Assembly: GCA_903813345.2 (NCBI GenBank)
Contig: CAIIXF020000010.1
Location: forward strand, 3,213,169-3,277,168
Origin: Owenia fusiformis
Lineage: Eukaryota; Annelida; Polychaeta; Sabellida; Oweniidae
Direction: 5' to 3'
DNA length: 64,000 nt
Both the position numbers and the translations under genes were made by a program. Positions 1-12,106 of the stretch are shown one piece after another. Each line of letters opens with the position of its first letter. Within the stretch, counting starts at the first letter, position 1. The notes under the pieces are model-generated. The model was not told where the DNA came from, did no database searches, and saw only the letters and a program-made list of their open reading frames with translations.

Positions 1-1668
1 AAGCTTATAACTACAGCGCCAGTTCTCAAGTTTTACGACCCCAATAAGCCATCAGTGCTGAATGTAGACTCTTCGAAAGATGGTCTTGGAGCTGTCCTAC
101 TACAGGATGATATGCCTGTATGCTACGCGTCGAAATCGCTAACCCCTGCCCAACAAAACTACTCCCAAATAGAGAAAGAGATGACGAGTATATGTTTTGG
201 AGCAACTAAGTTTCACCAATACCTCTATGGTAAGCCCTTTGTCGTGGAAACTGATCACAAGCCCCTGGAGGTGATCGCAAAGAAAGCTTTAAATAAAGCC
301 CCAGCTCGATTACAAAGAATGCTTTTGCAAATGCAAAAGTACGATGTCACAATCAAGTGGAAACCTGGAAAAGACATGGTTATATCAGACACTCTCAGCA
401 GAGCATGCGTAGACAGTGACACAGAAAGCTCGAAAATTATCGCTTCTATCATGAATGACATTTATCAACAAGCAGATGGATTACTTCAAGCTTTACCCAT
501 GTCTAAACCAAAACAGCAAGAGTACAGGAACGCGACCTCGAATGACCCTGTACTGCAACGCATTATGGAATATTGCAGAATTGGATGGCCTGAAAAGACT
601 GATGTACATGAGTCAGTCATGCCATATTACACCTTTCATGATGAACTTAGTACAGTTGATGGTCTCGTGTTCAAAGGCCTGAAACTGGTAATTCCCACAT
701 CAATGAGAGACGAAGTAAAGTCACTTATCCATGAAAACCATATGGGAATCGTTAAAACTAAATCCATAGCAAGAGAGACACTCTATTGGCCCAACATAAA
801 TTCCCAGATCGAGGATATGATAAAAAACTGTGACATTTGCAAAACCCACAGAAATGCCAATCAAAGAGAACCTATGATTCCACATGAGGTTCCTATGCGC
901 CCCTGGGAAAAGATAGGTGTTGACCTATTCTCACATAATAACAAGGATTACTTAATTGGAGTAGACTACTACAGCAAGTACCCTGAGCTGTACTCACTCA
1001 CCAGCACCAAGGCAAAACCCATCATAAATTGCCTAAAAGCCTCGTTCAGCAGAAATGGTATTCCCCAAACAGTATTCAGTGACAATGGTCCACCATTTAA
1101 ATCATCAGAATATGTAAAATTCAGCGAAGACTACAACTTCGACATTGCTACATCGAGCCCGAATCTAGCAAATAGCAATGGCCAAATTGAAAGGACAATT
1201 CAGACTGTAAAAAATATTATCAGAAAATCAGATGATATTTTCACAGCCATGCTGAATTTGAGAAACACCCCAATTGATGCGAAGATCAACAAATCCCCAG
1301 CAGAATTACTTATGGGTAGAAAACTGCGATCTAAAATTCCTACAAGTGATGTTCTACTGAATCCCCAAAGCCCAGATCCCAACGTTCGCACAAAACTTCA
1401 GCAGAAAAAGCAGATGGAGAAGAGAAAGTATGACCTCCGCGCTCGTCCCCTTGCCCCTCTTCAACCTAATACCCCTGTCAAAGTCCGTGAGAAAAGGAAC
1501 AATAAATACATCTGGAGAAATGCAAAAGTGACTGAGAAACTAGATTCGCCCAGATCATATCTAGTTGAAACCCCAGATGGAGAACCACATTTCCCATGTT
1601 ATTTCCCCATAGGGAAAACTCATGCTATCCATTGTTTTCAGCATGATTTTGGTCATCGCGAAAATTAA
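1..1668 (+). mobile_element. Ty3/gypsy retrotransposon pol fragment (RNase H-integrase), 5' cut by window
   Basis: The frame is open from base 1 to the stop at 1668, so the polyprotein began outside the window. The visible part starts at the reverse transcriptase/RNase H connection. The RNase H has the VDSSKDGLGAVL and ETDHKPLE motifs. It is followed by an HHCC zinc-binding domain (HENHMGI ... CDIC) and an integrase core with the catalytic acids in VDLFS, SDNGP and QIER. The last two are separated by exactly 35 residues (DD35E). A basic C-terminal domain follows. The order RNase H then integrase is that of Ty3/gypsy. The frame has no internal stop, suggesting a fairly young copy. I could not identify a 3' LTR or polypurine tract after 1668. 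It is antisense to the PHM gene next to it. Confidence 0.93.
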
Positions 1669-2370
1669 TATCTTCAAAACTAGACTAACAATACCATTCT
1701 ACTTTTGAAGATGTTTTAGTCCCCTTGTTAAATAATATTTTCATGCAATAAAAATCAGAAAAAGAAGATCCTCTTTTAAGCAAAAAAGTTCAACATTTTG
1801 AAAAAAAATTTTGACGTGGGGTCCCTATTTATAATTTTTTGAATTGTTCGATTGATATTTTTATCATCATGTGGACTTCACTTGAAAGAAAACATATTGT
1901 TTTAATAAAAACCACTGTATTTATGCCCAGAAAGTTATTATGGTGAAAGATATGACCGTCTAAAATCACTTGCCATTGCCATACTGCACATGGACCTTTT
2001 AGACATACCTAGCATAAGAATGTATCTTAATTTGGTCATTCTACCATGGCCATATATGTTCATAGTTTAGGTCTGTTGGTCAGTTAAAATACTGGAATCT
2101 GATGAATTGGTTCAATCAAAAATTAAAAATAAATCTTTTGAATACATTTAAAGTGCCAATGAATGATATATTCAATATCATAATATGTTGAATGCAAAAA
2201 TAATTTCAATGAAGTGATATGAAGTCAAGATATATTGCAGAAATTTCTTGCGGAATGGTTCTTATTGAAATGGCATTTAACCCAAGACATACCTAGCAAT
2301 TAGAGTATTCTAGAATTGAGGGAGAAACTGAATAAAACACACCAAAACCATAAGACTACCTTGTGCTCAC
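1669..2370. other. Non-coding DNA, PHM intron side of the retrotransposon
   Basis: AT-rich sequence between the retrotransposon frame and the last visible PHM exon. I see no further PHM exon on the minus strand and no recognisable LTR end. Since PHM is incomplete at its 3' side, this is probably intron. Confidence 0.5.
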
Positions 2371-5300
2371 CTTTAGGTAGATTTAGCTTGGGAGCATCCA
2401 TGGCCCAAGCATATAGAATCTTGGTGCCTGATTTGCAAACAGGGGCACTGGGATAATCATTGCTCTTTTCTTTGGCCTCCATCTCTCCACAGTTCCTGTA
2501 GCAACACAGAAACAATGTAATATATATATCATGAACTATAACAATACACCTAGAAATCATTTTCCAAAATGGGTACCATATATAAATGAATTGCCAAATG
2601 ATAATTTGTCATTCTTGCAAGTACTTTACATATATAAAATAGCATCCAAGATCATTACTTTTTGAGTTATAACAAAAATGTTAAGAGATATCAAAATCTA
2701 TTCTCAATCAGTTACAGAAAAAAGCAAAATAACACATATGTATGTAGAAATGGCAGCCATTTTTCAAAATGGTCCCCTATTAGCCAAATTGTCATCAGTA
2801 CTGGTGCAGTATATAGTATATAGTCATGTAGTCACGTTATTGAGACAATAAAATGTGAACCATTCTCTTACCATACGGATTCATCTGCAGCGCCTGGCTC
2901 CTCACAGCCATATAGCAGAATGTGGTGGGCAATCATAGACTCTCCATGTGGGACGAATCCAGCTGAAATATACACATGGGTTAGATATTACAGTAAAATA
3001 TGGTGGGCAATCGTAGACTAATCCAGCTGAAATATACACATAGGTTAGATATTACAGCAGAATGTGGTGGGCAATCATAGACTCTCCATGTGGGACAAAT
3101 CCAGCTGAAATATACACATGGGTTAATATTACAGAAGAATATGGTGGGCAATCATAGACTCTCCATGTGGGACGAATCCAGCTGAAATATACACATGGGT
3201 TAGATATTACAGTAAAATGTGATGGGCAATCATAGACTCTCCATGTGACACGGATGCAGCTGAAATATACACATGGGTTAGATATTACAGAAGAATATGG
3301 TGGGCAATCATAGACTCTCCATGTGGGACTAATCCAGCTGAAATATACACATGGGTTGGATATTACAGTAGAATATGGTGGGCAATCATAGACTCTCCAT
3401 GTGGCACGAATCCAGCTGAAATATACACATGGGTTAGATATTACAGCAGAATGTGGTGGGCAATCATAGACATTAGATATTTCAGAGAAATGTGAAATAT
3501 TTTATGTTAACTTTATGCCTCTATCATAATATATTATATCTGGGGGTAGTGAATTACTTCAAATTAATATCATTTTATTTTTCAAAGAAAAACATTAAAG
3601 AATGTATGTGCAATCTTTGTCTCTTGAAAGAGAAATAATTTGTGTGTAACTTAAGCTTTGTCTCCTCAAGGACAAGTGAGCTATTATATACTTACTGATG
3701 TATTTAGTGTCATCTGTCTTCATGGGATGGCATAGGTAGGTATCAGGCTGCAATATAAAGAACATGGCATTTAAAATATAAAACATCTACATGACATATT
3801 AGGGAGCTTAAGCTATATGTTTTAAGACCACTTAGGATTACTGCCTCCTCCTGTCTCAATCGTTTCTTCCAGGAACCTAATTAAACCAATCTATCTTCCT
3901 TGTAACTTCATACTCATTCAGGCAAGTAAATATTATGAATGGGAGGAATTATCCCTTCAGCTCAGCACCATTATTCTACATGGTACAAACTCTCTTAAAA
4001 ATGACATCTAACTTCCCTAATGTCACCAACTGGTTGAATGAAATATTTGAGTGAAACCTTCACTAAGTGCAACTCCTTTTATTTGTTGTCATGGTTACCA
4101 CTATTGCCAAAAACCTGAAGATATCAATAATTTTAAGTCAATCTGCTAAACATGCCTTCTCAATAAAAGGCAATAAAAAGATAGATATTTTAACATCTCT
4201 ATAGGCACTCCATACATTGCAAGTTAACTCAAATTGTAAAATATCTTAAAAATGTGGAACGAGTTTTATGCAATTATTACAAAACATTAAAATGTCAAAA
4301 AGGAAGAATCAAAATAATTTCATGATAATTCACCATCATGATTTTTCATACATTGATATAGTGTTGGGCCACTTGTATAAGCATTAGATTTAATGTGTTC
4401 ATTTAGTCTTATTTTAGGTAAGAGTCAATGGCCTTCCTTATTACATAAGCATCTTTTTAAATGATAAACATGAAGATTTTCTGTTTCATTTGTCTGACTG
4501 ATCTAATCACGTGGCAAATCTCACGTTTATACTCTAATCAGCATTACTTGACGTGACAGGTACATATTTGACCTTTAACTGTATTGATTAATTTTTTATC
4601 CCCAGGACTTGAGCAGCCTGAGCACCCAAAGAGCATAACATATAAAATCTATAATCATATTTATAATTACTTTCAGTGGTTTACTTCCTTCTTTAATCCT
4701 CTTAGATGTCATCTCAAATGACACTTTGGAAATCAATAGCAAGTATAACATGAGAAATATTTCAATAGTAATACCAGTTGCTCTGTTTATACAGTTCTGT
4801 ATGTTATATCATATGACAGAGTAACTTTCATTTTATTTTATAGTTGGAATATATAACCCTAAATTGATTCTGCATCAAACTTCAAAACAACATCAAAGTA
4901 GGCAAGCTATCATACAAAAAATTAAAATTTTATTTCTATTTATCATGCTATCTTATTTTATGGATTTTGATTTGCAATAAAAATCTGCAAATGTACAATA
5001 AAAACTCTGTTTCTGAAGAAAAAATGTGACTTCTAAGAAGTAATAAAATTATGAAAAGGGGTTATGATACTCTGAGATACCTAAGAGACAAATAACATGA
5101 TTTCTATAATTCGGATTCTTAGAAGACTATTTTGAAAATCTGATAAGGATTGTAAAATGATATATTCATTCAGGTTGCGGTTATGTAATAAGTTCATATA
5201 TTGCTTCATGACTTGAGTAACATGGTGGATATATGACGACAAAAAATCAAAAATGACCACTTTAATACCAAGCATGCCAAAAATCAAGTGGCAGCAATAT

Positions 5301-7911
5301 TGTATTTCAGTGAAATAAAATAAAACCAATAGACAAGGAAACATTCTTAAAATAAAACATACTTGAAAATACTCCCGTAATCATGGAAATGAGAAGTTAC
5401 CCCTAATATAAGACATATCTATGCAATACCATTGTGATACTCATCACATCTTTCTGTTACACTAAAAACATTACGGTTTATCATGATGACGCAATATCTA
5501 TAAAATCAGAGGTTTTATAGCAACGAAATAGGCATTATTAACTCAAAGGGTATCATGGTTTTTGCAATACCTCTAATCAGGCCTATCCTACTTCTGTCTA
5601 TTTAGATCCCAACATGCAGATATGATGCTATTAAACATTTTCATGTTTTAACTTCTCTATAACCTCAGAAATATATCTAATTTTGGTCATTTCTTTACAA
5701 TTTAGAGCATATACCACATGCCAGTTTACTTTATTCCTCATTAATTCCATTAGCTTTCACCCTAAGGTGAATTTCAAACATGCATGCCATGACAATTTTT
5801 GAAAGGGAACCATCATACACTCCTGTAAGATGAGACAGAAATATCATCGCAAAATGCTGATTGAATGAGAACATGCGATGCTTTGAATGAGGCAAAGCAT
5901 GAAATTGCCACTCTATTGTCTAAAACAGAATCACTGATTACTTTATTTATACACAAGGAAAGAAAAACAAGAAATGGTTCGACAATATTGAGCTATTTTG
6001 GTTAGGTAAAGAATAAAGGAGGTGCGTGGGTGTGTTTTATTATGAAAAAATCATTAAGCAAAGAATAACTGATAGACCAACACGATTTGTTGAATAGAAT
6101 TGCACGTAACAAGGGAAAGAAGATAGCCAAGGACATAATATTCAAATCATGGGGATGTTTATACCATATGTTTCATTCTATATTCCCTATTTTAGCACTT
6201 TTATATGTGACTAAATAGAAATTTGAAAATGAGCACATTCAATGCTATTTACTAGATATATATGACCCATCATTCCAAAGCTTTTCACCCTATGATATAA
6301 ATGTTTTAAAGCATTCAAATTCCTGATCCATACACATTTAATTGTATGAAGTCAGATCTATAGTTTTTGAGATATCATGCTATGAATGAGACTGATGATG
6401 ATGGGCTGATGATGGGCTGATGGACAGACAGACAGATGAAGGGCTTGACTATACTGTATAAGTGGTAATTTTGCCTAATCATTTAATTTGCCTATTTCCT
6501 AATTTTTGCCAGGTTCGGAAAATTAAATGTCGGAAATATTGTCTTGATAATGTTATCCAATGGGAGGTTTCTTGTCATTAGGAAAATTAAAAGTAGGAAA
6601 ATGATGAAATTTGACCATTTGGAAAATTAACCACTCGGATTAAATACCACTTATACAGTATCTCTACTGAACTTTGTTTATAAGATTACAAATCACTGTG
6701 GAAGATAGAGCTACCCAGAATTAATATCTTCAAATCGAGTCAAATCCAATCAAACCCTTGAATGCATTGTAGTGTAAATTCAGCAAGTGATAATGAATTG
6801 AACCTGACATTGTGTTGAATTAGACCTTGGTTGTGACAAAGAGTGATTTGAAATCATTGAAATTTGCTCAACTCTAAGGAAATCAAAGAAGCATCCAAGC
6901 ATCTATTATTTTTGTTGGTAATTGTTCTCAAACAGGGATATGTAAACAAGGATTTTGCATGCATCAATAGCATTTCATATTCAATTGATGATGTTGTTTT
7001 TAAACATTCCCAAACAAAGTATTACCATTGCTTGCATAACTAATTCTTCAAGACATATGACGAGGGTGGGAGTAAAAGCCTATTTTATTTTAAGAAAGTA
7101 TCAATTTATTGTACTATCAATGTACTATACTGTATGCAGTATATGTGTAATATCTATTGAGATCAGTCACAACCTCATAAATCAACAGTGAAGGTAAAGG
7201 TTTCATCTTAACGGAGCAAAGTTAGGGTCAAAAACAAAATCAATTATGTTTTTAACGCATATTGATTAATTGTCCAAAACCCTTATATTCTATAAATGTC
7301 AATTGTATTTTTAATGGCATCCAGATAACATTACAAAACTCTCAATATTTTTGAAGTAAATTACCATGGCAACGTTTGAACAGTGATTAAGTACATGAGT
7401 AGAATATGATGATAAAAGGCTTCAATGCTAATCTACTTCCACCATGTAACATTAGAAGAACATTATAAAGCCTAGCTATTTGTATGAGGAAGACTATTGT
7501 GTCTGACATGGCTAATTTTGCTCCGTGTGAAAATACATTTAAGAGGAGCTAAATGAAAGATGATGTCATCTTACCAAATTATGAGCTACATATATTGAAA
7601 CACAGGCCCTTAAATAGGTTTGCTTCAGTTTGCTCGCTTAAAATTGTTCAGAATTATTGGGACAAAACCCATCGCAATATATCAAAGTGGGCCCTAACTT
7701 TATTACCATTACTATAATGCAAAGAAAAAAGGAGAAGAATCAGAATATATTCAAATGTCACATCAAATACCATATATTAAAGTGAACTTACAGTTTGGGG
7801 TCGTACGTTGGGCATTCTTAGGTCCACATTTTCTTGAGTCTCGTCCTCGATTGGTTTACCATATATGGCAACCAAACCAATCAAGCAGAATATGGTGCAT
7901 GAAGCATGCAT
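2371..7911 (-). CDS. PHM: Peptidylglycine alpha-hydroxylating monooxygenase (PHM), 5' half, 4 exons
   Basis: Copper- and ascorbate-dependent enzyme that hydroxylates glycine-extended peptides in secretory granules, the first step of C-terminal amidation. Predicted exons: 7911-7792, 3747-3696, 2962-2872, 2495-2371, each bounded by AG and GT with matching phases. Exon 1 encodes a signal peptide (MHASCTIFCLIGLVAIYG) and a short linker with RMPNVRP. Exon 2 reads PDTYLCHPMK, a typical PHM start of the catalytic core. Exon 3 has AHHILLYGC near residues 69-77, where the paired histidines correspond to CuH ligands His107/108 of rat PHM. Exon 4 has GTKILYAWAMDAP and ends LNLPKG. The CuM half, including the later His/Met ligands, lies outside the window to the left. 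Whether a lyase domain is fused cannot be seen. The 5' part of exon 3 is amplified as a tandem array in the upstream intron. Confidence 0.9.
2914..3492 (-). repeat. 78-bp tandem array derived from the PHM active-site exon edge
   Basis: About seven copies of a 78-bp unit plus a partial end copy. The copy nearest the exon is the functional exon border itself. Read on the gene strand, each near-full unit holds the intron end, the acceptor TATATTTCAG and about 45 nt of exon 3, including the codons for GFVPHGESMIAHH. It then returns to intron sequence with TGTAATATC. One unit (near 3001-3062) carries an internal deletion. The copies differ at a few bases. In the native frame each copy meets a stop (TAA) just after the copied exon part. 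Confidence 0.9.
3754..7790 (-). other. PHM intron 1, about 4 kb
   Basis: AT-rich intron between the signal-peptide exon and the exon starting the catalytic core. I see no coding segment. It holds the MITE at 6451-6661 and short GATGATG/GACAGACA runs near 6385-6435. Confidence 0.7.
6451..6661. mobile_element. MITE with ATACTGTATAAGTGGTA inverted ends
   Basis: A 17-bp inverted terminal repeat is at 6451-6467 and 6645-6661 with perfect complementarity. The interior is AT-rich and partly self-complementary. A TA duplication overlapping the ends is possible, which would fit a Tc1/mariner-type MITE, but TA is too short to prove. It lies in PHM intron 1. Confidence 0.75.
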
Positions 7912-9627
7912 TTTCTACTGAAAAATAAATTTTCATACACTCTATATGATATGGTGGCAAAACTTGGGGTAACTCATACACATATTAATATATCAAAGAT
8001 AACATAAAACAATAAATATATAAAGAATAAAGTGATTTTAGACAATGCAATCAATTGTCAAAGTACATGCCTATTGCCACAAATTCTACCAACTTAAATT
8101 CAATTGTTTCAAATAGAGTGTTCCATCATCTAAATGACTATGGATCACATAATCAATTATGGCAAAATCAATGAGATATGATATGAATTATATATATACC
8201 ATTGGAAAGACTGAACCAGAATATAATACACTAAACAGCTGTTTTTGGAAGTGACCCCAAAATACCCATTATTTACTCACCAAATGCTAAAATCCTTCTA
8301 TCTGCTAAGACAGACTCTCCAAATTGTCAATTAGGCTGTCTGTCTGATGGGGACAAATATAATATCTCAAAAACGTGTCAACAAATCGTGGTAGAATCTC
8401 TAGTGATTGAAGCTCTATGAGAGAAATATTCCTTCGCTGTATATTAATTACCTCAATTTATTCATGACGCAAATTGCAGTGCCATTCTAGCCCTCATTCT
8501 GTAGAGTAAATATTGGACTGTTCCATTCTTGCCAGAAAGGGGTGATAACTTAACAGTATAATAGTGCTTGCACTGCTAGAAAGGAATAAATGCTGAAATA
8601 AAATTTATGACAGTCAATATGATTGAAGCATAAATATAACTAAATAAAAAGAATTGATAAACACAATTAATAGAATTTTTATATAAGAGCATGGTCTTTT
8701 TAACTAGAAATAATGCATAAAACACATCTAATAATTTTTTGTTAAATTTTTCACATTGAACATGAAAAAACAAAATAAATTTTGCATCACTTCTAATTCA
8801 CAACCCCAATGATAAAATGATTCATTACAAAGAATGTAATTTCACTGGCCAAATCATTCATTAATAGAAAATCAATCAGCGCTTAATCCTAACTCACCTT
8901 CTAGCAATCACAATGGACCCATCCAATCAATGTCCCTGAGGTAGAGTGCTAACTATTGATTTCTGGGGGGTGTTAGGCTATATTACAGTCCAGTTACCAT
9001 TGATACTACCAGAGGCAATATCATCAAAGTGTAGTAGACTGGAGATATGATACAGGAAACAAATGCAAATAGATATACTCTCCAATATGACATCACTTTA
9101 AATTATGCAATGGGGAAATTGTGATAAGGCAATAAAAGCTGCTGATATGAAGTGAAATTGATAATACCAATCAAATCAATATAATGATGTGTACTTCTTT
9201 CAAATTTTTCAGAGATAGGGCCTCTTAATTGATGATTCTCTTGTTGAAGATTCAATATTTTCCCCATTGCTTCTTATTGGTCAATACCCATTGTTAATTC
9301 ATCTATATAACTTGTAAAAATTGTGAGGTTATTCATTGTTTTTCTTTGAGGACAAGTCATAAAGAAAGTATTTTGTTTATTTTCCCAAATTCAATGTTCA
9401 ATTTTCCTTGTTAATTACATTATTTTCATTATGATTCCTTAATAATCTGGTAATACCATAAGATCCCATATGATTAATTAATACATATTGCAAGGGATCA
9501 AGTGATACTGCCACTCGTATATTAATATAATGTAAATATCTAAAGGACATTCTATTGATGTTCTATACGTATTATGATAGGCATTTGTTCTGTTTAACAA
9601 TACACACATTCATAATTTAACACAGTA

Positions 9628-9877
9628 TTGTATCTAAAAATCAAAATGGCCACCTTAAAATATTGTGCCATATTTAAGTATGATAAAATTGGAAAATACA
9701 GGTTGGGGCAAAAAACCACCAAACTATGTAATTTAACTTTGCGATGTTCATTTATTGTATCTAAAAATCAAAATGGCCACCTTAAAATATTGTGCCATAT
9801 TTAAGTATGATAAAATTGGAAAATACAGGTTGGGGCAAAAAACCACCAAACTATGTAATTTAACTTTGCGATGTTCA
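9628..9877. repeat. Perfect 127-bp tandem duplication
   Basis: The segment beginning TTGTATCTAAAAATCAAAAT at 9628 is repeated from 9755 with no difference that I can see up to GCGATGTTCA at 9877. The spacing is 127 bp. The lack of divergence points to a recent event, or to an assembly duplicate. Confidence 0.9.
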
Positions 9878-10826
9878 ATTCATTCTAAATTTGTAGATTG
9901 GTTTTGGCTCACCCTGTAATTTTGATACCTAATTTTATCATGGGCTTTCAATAGATATTGAATGCCCATGGTTTTATGTCCAGTGAGAAACAGTTTACTG
10001 AATAATTAACAACATATTTCAACCAAAAAGTCAACAATACAAAAACTTACATTAAACTAAAATATAACTAATTTTCCACTGATAAATGGCAAAAATGGAT
10101 ATTTAGTCTAAGAAAAATAGCCTTATTTCTAATCAAATGGCTTTTTCTGGCTGGTCATACAAATAAAAAGAAATGACCAAAAATCAAAAATTTTTTGAAC
10201 ACATTTTCTCCAGTGTTGTTGTAGTTACGTCTAAACTTTGAAAGACTGTTGACCAGAATGATGAATTGCTTTCCTGGCCTAAATAAGTTACATAAGTAAC
10301 AAGAAATAATAGACACTTTCTTTATGAGCAAGTCATAAAAATAGATGTACATGAAAGATGATGTACATTGCTGATTTTTAATACCATTAATGAAAGTTTG
10401 GAAGTCATAACAAATACATTATAATAGCACTTATACACAATGCTCAGAGGTAAAATTGATTCAAGTATAATACAAATCTTGTTATTGTAAACATGTCGCA
10501 CCTGAGCTACTATATATTTTTGTTGAACTCAAAAAAGCAACTCCCGAGTCGTGAACCCCATTGCAAAATAAGCATATAAACTTTGGACTTTTGATAACTG
10601 GTATTTGGGTTATCAGTGATTAAATTTTTCTGGAAAACGGTGGCCAGCCATTTTGAACTCAACAGCCATCTTTAAAATCCATCCTTGAGCACTGAGCATT
10701 CTCCCATGTTGAAAGGCATCAGCACATAAAAGCTGAACCAAACCCGACACTGATATTTGAGTTAATAAAGATTATAGTTTTACTGACAAGTAGTGGCCAT
10801 TTCGAAGCAGCCATATTGGAACATTC

Positions 10827-11240
10827 TTTACAGTAAAATTTTAAATGTTTGTAAGTACTTAGAATTTAAAAAAAAGCAATCAGAGGACCATATTGAAACA
10901 GTATATGTAAAAATAGAAACATTTATACATGTCCTAACTTTTGTATACTTTAGTATATTTTGTAGTTTAGCTATCATACATCTATGTATCTCTGACCTCT
11001 TATATTTTGATGCTTCACTGCCATATAATTTTCTGAAAAATTAACTGAAAATTCCTAAATTACAAAAGGGCACAGCTTTGCTGCACATTATACATAACTA
11101 TCTGAAATATACAAAAGTTAGGACTTGTACACATGTTTCTATTTTTCATATACTGTTAATGTTGCAATATAATCATTTGTTTGCTTATTTTTTAAATTCA
11201 AAGTACATGTTCTTCCAAACATTTAAAATTTTACAGTACA
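10827..11240. repeat. Long imperfect inverted repeat
   Basis: The left arm (10827-10957) and right arm (11099-11240) are near reverse complements over about 130 bp, with matching blocks such as AAAATTTTAAATGTTTG and CCTAACTTTTGTATA. They are separated by about 140 bp. A transcript would form a long hairpin. It could be a foldback transposon; no flanking duplication was recognised. Confidence 0.8.
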
Positions 11241-12106
11241 AGCAGATGTCCTAGATATTTAGTTTTGGGATTTTTTCATGAAAAATTCTTGAGCAGAGCT
11301 TCCATGCCTCTAGAGCATATAAAATCTAAACGAAATCTAACAACCAATATTTGAGTTATCAATGATTCCATTTTTATGAAAAATGGTAGCCATTTTGAAT
11401 TGAATGGTCATATTGGAAATTTCTGCTTGAGCAGAGGTCCTATGCCCATCAGACTCTAAAATATGAACCAAATGCATCGACTGGTGTTTGAGTTGTTAAT
11501 CTTACAGACAATTGGATGGATGATTGGATGACTTTTATATATCCCTACTTGTTCAGAGGGATAATTAGCATAAATAATAGTACTAGTATGCCTTAATTTA
11601 CAACTTAACTGTAAACGAGGCAATTTTCTCCAAATAACAAAATTAAACATGTCTTTGGTTGTATTTAATCTAGTGAAAATACAAATAGATTTTTTATTTG
11701 GGGTGGGGCAAAAGCCATTTTCAGCCCTAATTCAGTAAAATCAAAAATCTATAATACATCAAAACAACCAAGAATACAGGATTTAAAGCTTGCACTCATA
11801 AGGCATTGTTTATCTCAAAAAAATATATGAGGTCAAGACCAAAAATGGACCTTGACCTTATTCAGTTTTAATCACAATTTCAAAAGTGAAATTGATTATG
11901 AACACAAAGATATCTTCAAGCTTGCAACAATGCAATTCTTTACAATTGGAAAAAAGTATCTGCAATCATTAATACATCCTTCAGCATTTCAATGTGTAAT
12001 TTAAATTGTTCTTTTACTTGTCCTTTCAGGTTTGTTTCCTCGTTCTATATGATAATGATTTGATTTTCCAAAAGTGTAATCCATCCTATAAACTCTTCTA
12101 CAGCAA

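Larger units (their letters stand above)
7912..12106. other. Intergenic region between PHM and the membrane-protein gene
   Basis: No convincing exon on either strand. It includes the PHM promoter side (from 7912 upward), a perfect 127-bp tandem duplication, a long inverted repeat and the 3' flank of the membrane-protein gene. A minus-strand AATAAA (complement of 11693-11698) is a possible but rather distant polyadenylation signal for that gene. Confidence 0.6.

Noticed and set aside
2914-3492. Regular 78-bp repeats resembling a CRISPR-like array
   Set aside because: There are no distinct unique spacers, the whole unit repeats, and it derives from the adjacent exon border of a eukaryotic gene.
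10793-11044. 83-codon frame in the intergenic region
   Set aside because: It is the left arm and loop of the long inverted repeat; composition is that of AT-rich non-coding DNA.
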